Below are positions 1 to 12,000 of a stretch of DNA of 64,000 bases, one piece after another. Origin of the DNA: Tigriopus japonicus (lineage: Eukaryota; Arthropoda; Copepoda; Harpacticoida; Harpacticidae). The translations under genes were made by a program, and so were the position numbers. Numbering within the stretch: position 1 is the stretch's first letter; each line of letters starts with the position of its first letter. The notes below the pieces were generated by a model. That model saw nothing but the letters and a program-made list of their open reading frames with translations, had not been told where the DNA came from and did not search any database. The stretch spans positions 581,689-645,688 of the forward strand of contig CM021321.1 of the NCBI GenBank assembly GCA_010645155.1, written 5' to 3'.

Positions 1-1382
1 GAAAATGGAGACACTGTTGGAACCGTAAACGAATATACATGGGCTAAGAAGGCCAATATGCTCTACATTGACAACCCTGTGGGCTCTGGATACAGTTACA
101 CCAAGACCAGTGGCCTTCCCACGAGCCAAGAAGATGTAGCCATCGACTTGTACGAGTTCTTGATCCAATGGTTCACCATGTTCCCGCAATATCAGGCTAA
201 TGAGTTCTACGCTTTTGGAGAGTCGTATGGAGGAAAATGGGTTCCCACCATCGCCAAGAAGATCCATGACGAAAATCCTACCGCTGACTTGAAGATCAAT
301 TTGGCCGGTATTGGAATTGGCGATGGCTTCATGTCCCCGCCGGAAACCGCTGTTTACGGAGACTACCTTTACCAGGTTAGATATTAGTTTGCATGCTAGT
401 TTTCAAATACCTTATTCAAATACCTCGAGTGTACCAAAATCTAGTCAGATTAAAGGTTCTCAAATCATCAATTGCATTGGAAACGCGGTAATTTTGCTAA
501 GAGTTAACTCTTAGGTAGTTAAACTGACTTGATATTGGTATATTCGAGGTATTTGAATAAGTGCAGCAAACTTGCGATCTTGATTTTGGGACTTAATTTT
601 ACTTATTTTTTACGCTTTTATTTATTGTCAGGTGGGTTTGGTTGATGAGAAATTGCGAGACGAGCTTTTGGAAGAGGAACAACGGATGAAGAACCATGTC
701 GCCAATGAGGAATGGTTCATGGCTTGGAGTGTAAGAAAAAAATAGCGTTTTAGATCAAATCAACTTTTCAAACATTTTTGGATAATCTAGTCATGGAACA
801 AGGAGTTTGATATGTTCCTGAGTGCCATGGGATGTCCCTACTACTACGAGATCACTCTCTGTAATACTGATCCTGAGGAAGACAACTATGAAGTTTACGC
901 TCAAAGCGACGTTGTTCGTAAGGCTATTCATGCTGGAGATCGACCCTTTGGATCTCAATCTGGAGCTGTTTACAACTCTATGTTGGACGATTTCATGCGA
1001 CCAGAGCGAGAAACCGTGGAATTCCTTTTGAACAACTACAAAGTCAGATTTTTCTCGGATCATTCTCCCTATTCACTTGCCTAACAAAGTTATTTTTCAA
1101 ACTTAACAGGTCCTAATCTATGACGGTAACTTTGATATCATTTGCAACCACAGTGGTATTTTGGACATGTTTGCTGCTATGACTACCTGGACTGGTCTTG
1201 ATAAGTACTACCAAACCGATCGATCCGTGTTCAAGGACCGAAATGGAGATGTGGTGGGCTATCTCAAGAGTGTGGACAATCTTCGAATGTTCGTGATGAG
1301 AAATGCAGGTCATATGGTGCCTTTGAGTCAGCCTTTGGCTTCTCAAGATATGTTTGAGCAATTCTTGGATGGCTCTTTGTAA
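1..1382 (+). CDS. Serine carboxypeptidase, family S10 (CPVL/vitellogenic carboxypeptidase-like), 5' part missing
   Basis: Exons 1-375, 632-730, 791-1042 and 1110-1382 join in phase with GT-AG introns. The gene enters from outside the window; position 1 is already in frame (E-N-G-D...). Seen: the IDNPVGSGYSYT core; GESYGGK with the nucleophile Ser; the YDGNFDII region that holds the catalytic Asp in this family; and NAGHMVP with the catalytic His. The oxyanion-hole GGPG motif should lie upstream. S10 enzymes are secreted or lysosomal exopeptidases that remove C-terminal residues. The protein is closest in style to animal CPVL / vitellogenic carboxypeptidases and is a tandem paralogue of the next gene: its 99-nt and 252-nt exons have the same lengths there. 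Relative to that paralogue it lacks the intron after NPVG-G. The family is certain; the exact orthologue is not. Confidence 0.93.
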
Positions 1383-1581
1383 AGGAGGTAGAATAAACAT
1401 TCGCTGACCTTTACACAGTCATGCTTATTTGCAAAGATTGCAACTGAATTAATTGTTACTTTGTTATTGATATTATAAACAATTGACGTGGGTGAGATAA
1501 GAAAGCTAAGTTGATTAGCAACTTGTAGCTTCTCTTTGATCAGTCCTTATTTGGTTTTAATTTACAAATAAGGGCTGCATC
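1383..1581 (+). promoter_or_regulatory. Short intergenic region and putative promoter / 5' leader of the second carboxypeptidase gene
   Basis: Only 199 bp separate the stop of the first carboxypeptidase from the ATG of the second. Seen: a TATAAAC at 1474-1480; an AGATAAG at 1495-1501 matching the WGATAR core of GATA factors; and a perfect 8-bp inverted repeat (CCTTATTT at 1545-1552, AAATAAGG at 1566-1573, 13-bp loop) just before the ATG at 1582. GATA factors often drive gut digestive genes in arthropods; applying that here is inference. The transcription start is not known. Confidence 0.35.
1392..1397 (+). terminator. Polyadenylation signal of the first carboxypeptidase gene
   Basis: A canonical AATAAA hexamer sits 10 bp past the stop codon. 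The 3' UTR must therefore be very short, which fits the small gap before the next gene. Confidence 0.6.
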
Positions 1582-4500
1582 ATGAAGCTCTTACTTGTTT
1601 TCGTTTTGGTGGCTTCTTCTTTGGCCGAGGATTTTCCCATTTGGCGTCATGTTTACAAACCAAAGACAATCCAAGGGCAAGTAATTTTGTTTCAAAACTT
1701 TCAATTGAGAAAACAGAGGTTGAATAAAGGTATTGGCAATTTAGTGACGTGGGAGAGACATTATACTTGACTCCATACATTCAAAACGGAGACTTAGACA
1801 CTGCTCGAAACTTGGCCAGGGTTGTTGATCCATTGGATGGTTTGGACAATGACGAACTTGAAAGCTATTCGGGGTTCATTACGGTCAACGAGGAAACAGA
1901 TAGCCATATGTTCTTCTGGTTCTTTCCTGCTACGGTAAGCATTGATGTATTAGTTCGGATGTTAATTGCATTAAGTGTGGCAAAGTATAGAGAGTCAAAA
2001 AAGCGACCTCAAGCGGCATTTGTAGCATTTCTTGTAATGGAAAATAGAGAAATTTCGAAAATACTTCCTTCACTGTGCTAAGTTTGAATGCCTCTCGTAC
2101 ATCCCCAGTGATTTGAAATTGGTAGCAGTTAACAACAAGTTGATAATTTTTTTATCAAGAAACAATCTTAAAATTTAAGGACATCAAGATTTTTGCCTCA
2201 TTTTAAAGTTATTACAAGTTTAAAATGTCAACTTCAGTTTCAAAATTAGTCACCCTTTACATATGAGGAAGAAGAAAAAAAAAAGGAAAAGGATCAATTA
2301 AATCAGAGCGACCAATTTCAGACCTTAAAAAAGGAGTTGGGGAAGCTTTCAGACTCGTGGACTATTGAACACCGTTGTGACAAACCAATGCAATTTTGGT
2401 GCATTACAAGAACACAATTTTTGAAGTTAGAATAAATGGCTCTAGAATGAAATGAAAAAAACACCAAACAGTGATAAAACTTGCATAAAAAGCGGAAGAA
2501 GTTACAACATAGACCAGGTCTTTTAGTACTGTGTACACTCCACGTTTTAAATCGCGAGACTCTATTATCAAAATGACCATGCTCAAGCATAGTTCTAATT
2601 CAAAAGCTAGAACTACGCTTACGAAGCAGTATCCCTGATGCAGCTTATGACCTGAGACTATACCCTAGCATGGCTTTTTTAACCATACTTCAGCGTACTT
2701 GAGTTATTTGAATTAGTACTGTTACCATCCGACCTTTAATCATAATTGGATGTCTCCAGTATTTTTTACATCAAGAGATGCCTAACTGAATGTAAGTTGC
2801 CTAAGTAAAAATGAAGTTCCAAAAGTGCCCCAGTGCTTCTAGATAGATCAATTAAAAAGCGCCATTATTTTTGAAAAAAAAAACACAAGCAACTTCATAG
2901 TGTCAAAAATTTCGCTCAAACCAGACCTCAAAAGCACAAAAGCGGCGCAATTTACTACATAAAGGGTCATTTTTTTCGCACACTAGACCCCGAAAAGCGC
3001 AAGATATGGAGACTCCAAAATCAATTCAGATTAACGGGCCTTGAGTTAGTAATAATTGTGACAGGTTGTGTGTTTGAAAAGTAGCAACTGTGGCGAGTAT
3101 GAATACTTGACCTACGTTGATCAGACTTGATTTTGATTTACTGTCCTTCAACTGATTGGGAGGTCACAGTTCATAAGACTGGGAGGTCAATGGACATATA
3201 TAGCTCCCAGATTTTTGACTTAGGTCCATTAACATGCGGCCTCGTGTTTGATCCACAAAGTAGGGGTAGGCAAAAGCAAGGCAAAAGCAAACAGTGATAC
3301 TGAGGTGCCAACACAGACTCGAGACCTTTGATTTCGATATCAACGAGATCTCATGATTTTTTTTTAAATACGCAAAATATCATAAACAAATTTTTTTACA
3401 GCCGGTGTCATTGTCGATACCGTATCGATGTGGGTCTCAATGCCAAAGCGGCTAGATTCTGCTAAAGGCTTCATTTGTAGATAAAGCCTTTAAGTTCTGC
3501 CACAAATGTATTTTTTGAAGGTTTGTTAATTTAGGAAGTGGATCCTTCGGAAGCGCCTGTAGTGTTGTGGCTCCAAGGAGGACCAGGGAGCTCCTCCATG
3601 ATTGGCTTGTTTGAAATCCATGGTCCTTTGAGCGCCGTTTACACCGATGAAACCCAGACTGACACTGAGGTGAAGCTCAACCCGTTCTCCTGGAATCGAA
3701 AAGCCAACATGATATACATCGATAACCCTGTTGGAACTGGTAACGTTTCCGCTATCTTGATATTGTGACAAAATTAAGTTATGGCTTGCTCCTTCCAGGA
3801 TTCAGCCACACATCATCGGGCTTCGCCGATACTCAAGAAGAGGTTGGTGTGGATTTGTACGAATGTTTGGTCCAATGGTTCACCTTGTTCCCTGAATTCC
3901 AATCGAACCCTTTCTTTGCATTTGGGGAGTCCTACGCCGGAAAATATGTGCCCACTATTTCCAAGAAGATCCATGATGAGAACCAAGTTTCTAGCTTCAA
4001 AATCAACTTCCAAGGATTGGGAATTGGCAATGGAGCCATGTCTCCGGTAGACTCCAATGTCTACGGCGAGTACCTTTATCAAGTAAGATTGAATATCATG
4101 GCCTGAAAGCTGATGTGTAAGCTGTATCTGCTTTGAATTTCAAGGCGGGTTTGTTGGACGAAATCGACAGAGATGAGCTTTTAAGCCGAGAGGCAAAAAT
4201 GAAGGAACACGTGGCCAATGAAGAATACTTTTCCGCTTGGCTTGTAAGAAGATACAGTACGAGTTTTGTTCCGATAGAATTTTGACCTTATCTGAATTTC
4301 AGTCTTGGAACACAGAAGTTAATTACTTCTTGTCCAAAATGGGATGTTCTTACACACTTGGCATCAATCAATGTCACGAGTTTAACGAGGAGAACAACTA
4401 CGAGGATTTTGTTAACAAGGAAACTACCAGGAAAGCTGCTCATGTTGGGGATCGTCCTTTTGGGTCCCAATCAGGGGCTGTCTATGATCATTTAAGAGAA

Positions 4501-4893
4501 GATATTTTCGTTTCCCAAAAGGCCACTGTCGAGTTTCTCCTTGACCGCTATCCGGTAAAATAACACCCGGAAATCTACAAGGTTGCAGAATTTTCCCAGT
4601 TGAAGTTCCGACGCTTTTTTCAGGTGCTGATTTACAATGGAAACTTGGATATTATTTGCCATCACACTGGCACTTTGAACATGTTTCAAGCTATGGAAAC
4701 GTGGTCTGGATTGGATGAGTACCATTCTGCAAATGCAAAGGTGTATAGAGTGAATGGAGATGTTGCGGGTTACTTGACATCAGCTCAAAATCTAAGACTT
4801 TTTGTCATGAGAAATGCCGGCCACATGGTACCTAGATCTCAACCAGAAAACGCCTTTGCAATGTTTAACGATTTTATTTCGAACAAGATGTAA
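1582..4893 (+). CDS. Serine carboxypeptidase, family S10 (CPVL/vitellogenic carboxypeptidase-like), complete
   Basis: Seven exons: 1582-1676, 1745-1934, 3535-3739, 3799-4082, 4145-4243, 4303-4554, 4624-4893. They give 1395 nt, 464 aa, the usual S10 length. The start is the ATG of a clear signal peptide (MKLLLVFVLVASSLAED), so the product is probably secreted or lysosomal. Seen: QGDVGETLYLTPY; MFFWFFPA; the oxyanion-hole motif WLQGGPGSSS; IDNPVGTGF; GESYAGKY (nucleophile Ser); YNGNLDII (catalytic Asp region); NAGHMVP (catalytic His). The triad is complete, so it should be active. Exon 1 joins exon 2 in frame only if a GC donor is used (AAGG|GCAAGT at 1676/1677); the GT four bases later would put a stop in frame. 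The 1.6-kb intron 1935-3534 holds no gene. It is a tandem paralogue of the gene before it. Confidence 0.95.
1935..3534 (+). other. Intron of the second carboxypeptidase gene, no gene seen
   Basis: This 1.6-kb intron runs from GTAAGC to TTTAG. It is AT-rich with homopolymer A/T runs and no coding stretch I can recognise. All other introns of the gene are about 60-70 bp, so this one stands out and may hold old repeats or enhancers. I see no terminal inverted repeats in it. Confidence 0.7.
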
Positions 4894-4904
4894 AATATTT
4901 TTGG

Positions 4905-4910
4905 AATAAA
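4905..4910 (+). terminator. Polyadenylation signal of the second carboxypeptidase gene
   Basis: AATAAA lies 11 bp after the TAA stop. This is the same short 3' UTR layout as in the upstream paralogue. Confidence 0.6.
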
Positions 4911-6096
4911 ATGGTTGCTGAACTAAGTATGTGTTCACTTTTATTCGTGTTTTTATGTACAACACACGACTGGGATATTTGGTAAATTGTCAACATCTGG
5001 ATTTGAAGTAATATTCGGTGCTCGCAATGTTATCAAATATAAGCAACATTTAAGTAAAGAAACAAAACACATATTCACACATGTAAAAGAGTATGATTTG
5101 GATTTTTGAAATCCACAGCAAAAGGCTTCATGTCATGTTAGAATGTTTGGACGAGTCATGCTTAGAAAAATAATAATGAAATAAACAATAATGATTTACA
5201 AAAAAGATCATAAAAATAAAATGAATGCTGGTGTAGACACATGCGTTTGTGGTAAAAAAAAAATAAACCTTAAAATAATTCATGAGACTGTCTCAATCCC
5301 GAAGCACAATTTGATTCTTTGAATTGTGGTCAAGGGGAGAGGCTTTTACTTATCATTATAGCGGGTGGAGAGGCCTAAGTTTTGGATTTGTATACTATTC
5401 GAGGGTTTGTAATGGAGATTTCGACAAGATCATACATATGAATTTCGGTGCTTAAAGATACTGTACATCATGATACAACCTTAAGATTTAACACAGAAGA
5501 ATGATGAAAGCACTATGTACAGTTGCTATAACTTCAGAGAGGTTGACCACGGCACTGATGTGGGCTTTTGTGTTAGAACTCTTTGTCGAAAGCCACACCA
5601 CTGTCGTCCTTTGAATTGGCGCCAATTTGTGGCAGTGTTTTCCGGGAATGCTGATGTTCATGGTTCAAATCCAAACAGATTCACCGTCAAGAGTCATGTG
5701 AACAAATCTGGAGATATAGAGAGAGTTTCCGTGATTCCGCGATGAAAAAGGCGCCGTCAAAGTCAACAACAACAACCAGGAACAGGTTTACGAAAGAAAC
5801 TTCCGCAAGCCTGTTCTCTTTGTTTGGGGGCTCCAAAGGTTCAATCATAGTGATAGGCGGGACACTAAGCCCAAGCAAGGCCAGATCAGGGGGTGAGTGG
5901 TTGAGCAACGGCCTTAAATTCTAGGATAAGGCTTTGGGGGGACAAAACCTTACTTGTTTGGGGAGATGCGTTGAGTTATAATTAAAGTTATGATTGGAGA
6001 GAAAGAGAGTATTTGCGGGGCTCGAACTGGATCTTAAGAGGCTAATTCAGTCTTAAGAAAGAGAGATGAATTTTGGTGCTGCAGGAGAAGAACTGG
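4911..6096. other. Convergent intergenic region with one unassigned open stretch
   Basis: This is the space between the 3' ends of the carboxypeptidase (+) and SLC22 (-) genes, and probably contains the SLC22 3' UTR. The 5515-5745 (+) stretch is less AT-rich than its surroundings and stays open for 76 codons with a Cys/His-containing run (CVRTLCRKPHHC). It could begin after an acceptor-like ...CTTCAG at 5536-5541. I do not recognise any family, and there is no clear partner exon. It may be UTR or chance. Confidence 0.35.
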
Positions 6097-9000
6097 TTAT
6101 GCTTCTGTTTTTGACTCTGCATTGTCTGGAGATGGTCCACCAACAGCATTCATTTCTTCCTCCTGGTACCTAGAAATTATTGATCGTTAATCCTTTTTTA
6201 TTTCCACTCAAAGGTTCGGGTCAGACAAGTTGTGTTAACTTGGGTAGGCCTGGATTGTTTTCTATTTAAGGCAGTTTTAGAACAACTCAAGACTTACCCT
6301 TTGGCCGACTTCTCAACATCAGCCACGGTCTCCGGCATCCGTTTGTTTAAGGTCTCGGGCAACATGAGTGCGAACACACCGGCTGTGCAAGAGAAGATCC
6401 CGAAAATGATTACGGGAATTGCAGGATGGACTGCTCCCTGCAAGGTAAAATTAGAGTTTATCCCTATGCTATCCAGTTTGTCTCAAATCATGGTGGTTAT
6501 ACTGTACCAAAAGATCCACAATATAAGGGGCGGCCATGGAACCTATCCGGGCAAATGTTGAAGCCGTGCCCACTGCCACGTTTCTTACAGGAGTTGGAAA
6601 CAACTCGGCTGTGTAGAGGTAAGCAATGGCAAATGTCATGGAAATGAGGAACTTGCCAATCATGGCAATGGTCACAGGCAACCAGATTATGGCTAGAATA
6701 AAAAATAGGATAACTTTTTAGTCACCCAAATGTAATACAAAGTGTCTGTAACTAAAAGGGAATGGAGACATGAAGCCATACCGTAAATTTTCGTTCCTTG
6801 TTAGTCATAGGAGAAATGTTATGAAACGTTCATGATTACATTGATAGATTGGAAATATGGATGATCTTAAAAAGTGGCTTACATGATGCATCAAAGGCCA
6901 GAGTGATAATGGCCACAAGACCACAAGCAACTCCGCCTCCGATGAATGTCCCGCAGTAACATTTCATTCGGCCCAATGTACTGAGCAGTGGCAGAATTAC
7001 CACCACTGCTGGAACCTAGTTGAGGAACAAACATAAGGAAATTTCGCCTCAATTCAACCTTGGAAACTACTTGAATATTACCTCAACGAAACCGGAAACG
7101 AATACCGAGACGTATCGATTGGCACCCAAGTTCTTCGAGTTAAAGGACAATCCATAGTAAACCATGGCCACCACCAACCAAGAATAAAAGATGTTCAATG
7201 TTCGCTTTCTCATCTCTGGCGTTTCCACCAGGATGATTAGTTCTTTGAACACCTCGTAGAGCTTCTCTTTGGTTGTCTTTTCTTCCACTTCATGTTTGAT
7301 TTCATCCTCCTGTAATCCTTGAACCATTACCCGCCTTGGACAAATTAAGAACCGTCATATTGTTTTAACTTACTTGAACCTTGAGATTTTCCATCATCTC
7401 CAGGAGCTCATCATCTGGCGGAAGAGTGTTCCCATTGGTTTTGGCTCCTTCTTTGAGAATCCTCAGTGCCTCTTTGAAGTTTCCAGTTTGAATCAACCAC
7501 CTGGGACTCTCTGGCACGAACCTAAAGGAACACATTAAACATCAAGTCAAAGGACCAACTGAACCAATAATACGTCAATACCAATAATAGGTGGCCAAAA
7601 GAACGCATGGAAGAGAGATCGTCAGTTGTAATGTGGTCCATTCTCGGATGAAGTATGCCACAATAGGCAAAAGTGAAGCTCCAATACCAAACGGGAATTG
7701 GGTCAAGATGCCAAAATACGTCCGGAACTTGGGACCACAAATCTCCGTAACTGGAAAAAATGGTGAACATGTCAGCTCATTGAACAGTTTTATGAAAGCT
7801 TCAAAATTCGTCGCTAGGTGGAGGCAATGCAAGAGCAAAGTTTGACGCCAAACTGTGATTGCGTTTGAAATAACTGAAACATGCTGAGAAGTCTTAAACT
7901 AAATCCAAATAATTGGTTAAAACCTTCACAATTGATTATTAACACAAGATGGCGTTAATTGCCACTTCATCTCCTCATTAAACTCAGGTCTTCATTTTAA
8001 GGAAAAGAGATGGCGCTAGCACCAATTTAACAAGTTACATCAAAATGACGAAAAACTTAAGGTCCTCAATCAAGATCTTCCTTCATAAACAAAAGCATTT
8101 CTTAATTTTCCGACAAAAATTCTCGGTTAACGAAAACTGATTTTTAAGGCCATTTTGAGTTTTTTGCATGGTACCAACATGGATATGACCCCTTCTTATG
8201 ACGTTACGATTTGTACGATTCTATGTAATTTTAACAATCGGTCGCATGTTAACGCACATACGACCAATTTTTTACAGTTTACTCAACCCTTTTCTACAAG
8301 CGACTTCCAGATTCATACAAGACTTTTCATATTCTAATATTCTAGTATTTTATGTTAAGAGGTTTGTGCAGAAAGCAGGCATTGAATATTAAAAACTAAA
8401 CTCTTGTTGTGGAAACTTGTCTGACTTTTTGTACATTTCCCATCCTGAGTCATTAAAGATCATTTCTACTCATCAACATGAATTTACCATTCTAAAATGT
8501 TCTTTTTAAGTTTGTACAAGACTGCACCTATGTTTAGTTCCTAGGTCTTTTGAAGTCTTCAATTTCAAGCTTTTTCAAGAGAAATTTTGAAAATTGATAG
8601 GAAAAAACACAATGGAACGGAAAAAGCATTTATTTAAATATTTTGTTCGATTAATCCGTGTGACAAAACGGATTGACGGATTAATCCGTAAATCCAAGGG
8701 AGCCCTACCTAGTTCTGCCTGAGCAACATACTATAATCTAAAGAACGCGAGTGCAAACGAAAGGTGCACTCGTGCAACTTGAGTATACTTCAAAAAACAT
8801 TTCTGCTGGGATAATTCACTTATCCTCCAGTTTGTCCAATTACTCGGCATGTTACGACCAAACTAAAATTAGAGTATACTCATGGTCATTTATAATATAC
8901 TAAAGATCACGAATTACATGTGTTAACATGTATATTATGTTTTAAATCACCGAAATAATTTTAAAATTTTAATTTAAAAAAAATTAAATATTTTTTTAAT

Positions 9001-12000
9001 CACAACCACCATGCCCATCTGGGAAGATGAAAATGGTCAAGGCATGAAATACTAGTAGATGTGCTTTTCTACACAAAGGCTTTAAGCACAATTCTTTAGC
9101 TTTGTAGACTGATTAGGCTGCGCCACAATCGTTGTAGAAACCACCATGATCTAAGCTCTTCCAGTCTCTCGAAAGCTTAGAACGCAAAATGAATAGTAAT
9201 GAACAGAAATCATTCGTACATTTTGGCTTTTAGGTCTTGCGTTCAACGCTCAATTTGACTCAACAACAAAAAGTGGAAATAGTACAAGCAGATGGCGTCC
9301 AGGTGCCAATTTAGGGAACAGTCTGTACTTCTCTATTGTTGGGCATTAACAGACGCGTTTCAATTCCTCTAAAGCAGGGGTTCTTGAACCTTTTTGAGCC
9401 AAGGCCCCCCTAGATTTTCTTGACTTGGCCTTCCTAACCCCTTCCCTTAAAAGTAATTGACCTCAAACTGCCAAAATTTTGTTGAAATTCGCCATTTTAG
9501 CTTGGGATCATGCGTCCAGACACGAATATTTTTCATGGAATATTGTATTGTGCGACTCGTACAGCTATGTTTTTAAGCTTTTATATCAGCTGATGGTCGG
9601 TAAAAAGCTACAAAAGCTTTATTAAAGTCGCTATGTATTTTGAAAATAGACTTTGATGTAAATTCATCTTCATGACAATTAATTGTTCCAACTTATAGTG
9701 ACAAAGGTAGAAACCATAAACATTGCTCTTACATCCAACATTGATAGGTTTAAAGCATTTACATTTCAAGAACTTTTTCCTAAGTCAATTTGCTTCTCGA
9801 TTTTGAAAATAAATTAAATGGCTCTGGATCATTACAAAGAGGGAATGAATGGCATTAATGTTCAAGATTATCTATAGGTTAAGAGCTTAAGGATATGGGA
9901 ACACTTGCAACCCTTAGAGAATTGACCTTACCCAAAACAAAGCCACATTCAAACACGCCTGACACTGAGAAAGCAATGCAAAATCGGAAGAAGACGAATT
10001 GCATGTAGTTATTCGTGAAGGCTGCAGCCACGCTAGAAATGGCTTGGATCACGGAGGCCACCAACATGGTCTTGCGTCGTCCAAATCTGAAATTTCGGTG
10101 CTATTCAGCCGGAACAAATTTCATAATTCAATTCATTTATCTCACCTATCAGAGGCCCATCCAAAGACGATACATCCAACAAACACCCCAAACATATAGC
10201 TTCCTTGAACGGTCGACAGGAGGGGTAATCTCTCGCATACCAAGTACCACTAAATAATAAGGAGAGGTCGTCAGATTTGAGATCCAAACTTTATTTTGGC
10301 GGACTCACATCATTGACAATCGAGGTGATCTTTTCCGTTTGGTCGTATTCCCAACTCTGAGCTTCCGGAATCCCTGGCTGCTCGCACGATACAATGTCGA
10401 GATTTAAGCTTTGCCTTTGCTGAAGGGCCACTTCGAAATTATCAGGGACGCGATTTCCCATTTGGGAGAGATCGTACATGTGGCAAGAGTCATAGGTGTC
10501 TCCTTCTCTGAAATAGGGAAGAGAAACAAGAAGTGAGATCAATCAAAAGAATCAAATTCGAGTCAGTAGCTACCTAATCAGTTTCCTCAAAGGACTGAAA
10601 AAGTGGCAATGCCTGAGTTGTTCTGGCGGAATAACAAATAAGACTTCTGCAGTAACTTAAGCAGGTGTCAACATTTAACATCCACATCAATGTGTGTGTT
10701 CCTACAACTTTCATGGATTTTTCCCACACATTTTTGACTGAACTCCTGTTTATACTGGTTTAAATGAATGAACATTGGAAGTATCTTTATTTTATCTTTG
10801 TTTTTAAAGAGTTAACCAGGTGCGAAGAACTTCCCACTTCAGAAAAGTTTCAAGTTTAAAAAATGAAATTCGTGTCCACGTAAGGGCGGGAGAACCAATC
10901 TGAAGTCTATGAATTACAAGAAAAATTGTAACAAAAAGAGAGTATAGAAAATTGAGGGCTTATGCGATTATCGCATTTGAACTTGAAAGGTCGAAATTCT
11001 TGTAAACAGCTAATTTTTTTTCTGGTTTGTTAGATTTTTTCAGGTTTTCGATTTACATTCATGCGGTTAGCTTTCTCAAATTGACATTGGTTGTTATGTT
11101 GGGAGACTTATTTTTTCTGAGCCATTTCCACTCCATGGAAATATTCATGAAAATGAAACTGCGCATGAATCATGTAAATACCATTGAGTGCTCTATTATT
11201 AACATTAACACTCAGTGTTGCAAACACTCTTTGTGCTGAATGCAAACCACCCAAAGCTCATTTAATTGACAAAAGAGTGCAAATGTGAATAAAGTCAGAA
11301 AAGATGTTGTTATTGTGCTTAATTATAAAATGGACGTAATTGAAAGGGTTTCAGCCTTTCATTTGCATCTGCATTGTTTCTTATAACACAGATATAGACA
11401 GATACGACATGCTGGGCAGGCATAGCCAAGTGTTAATTGAGGCAAGATGCCCAATTGATGTCTCTCAAAGAATCCAAACTGTTTTGTTTCATTGTGCTGA
11501 GTCAAATATCTTCAAACTTCTGATCTACTGACTTGCTTTGTGATAGTGATTGTCCATCTTTTGTTGAAAGCAACATTGTTTTTATCATTGGGGTTGTTTA
11601 AGGGCCTTTTTCTCTTCGTAGATTGCTAAAAAAAATCTTCTTTGTATCTTTTTTCAACATTTTACAGTCTTCGTTTGGCTTTAGAATCACAATTAAGGGC
11701 TAAAAATAAAGACAGAGAAGAAGATTCATATCATGCCCTTAAACAACCCCAATGATAAAAACCATGTTGCTTTCAACAAAAGATGGACAATCACTATCAG
11801 AAAAGCAAGTCAGTAGATCAAAAGTTTGGAGATATTTGACTTAACACAATGAAACAACACAGTTTGAATTCCTTGAGAGACATCAATTGGGCATCAAATG
11901 ATTGCTCATTGAATCCTTGTGAACTTTTGTTTTATGACCTATGTCAATAAAACGACATTAATCCGAATTATATTGGATTTCTTTATTAACTCCAAGCTAT

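Noticed and set aside
3400..3440. Near-palindrome around GATACCGTATCGATG
   Set aside because: Short and imperfect, expected by chance in this length of sequence.
6010..6045. tRNA-like B box (complement CAGTTCGAGCCCCG)
   Set aside because: No A box, no D-arm and no acceptor stem at the right spacing.
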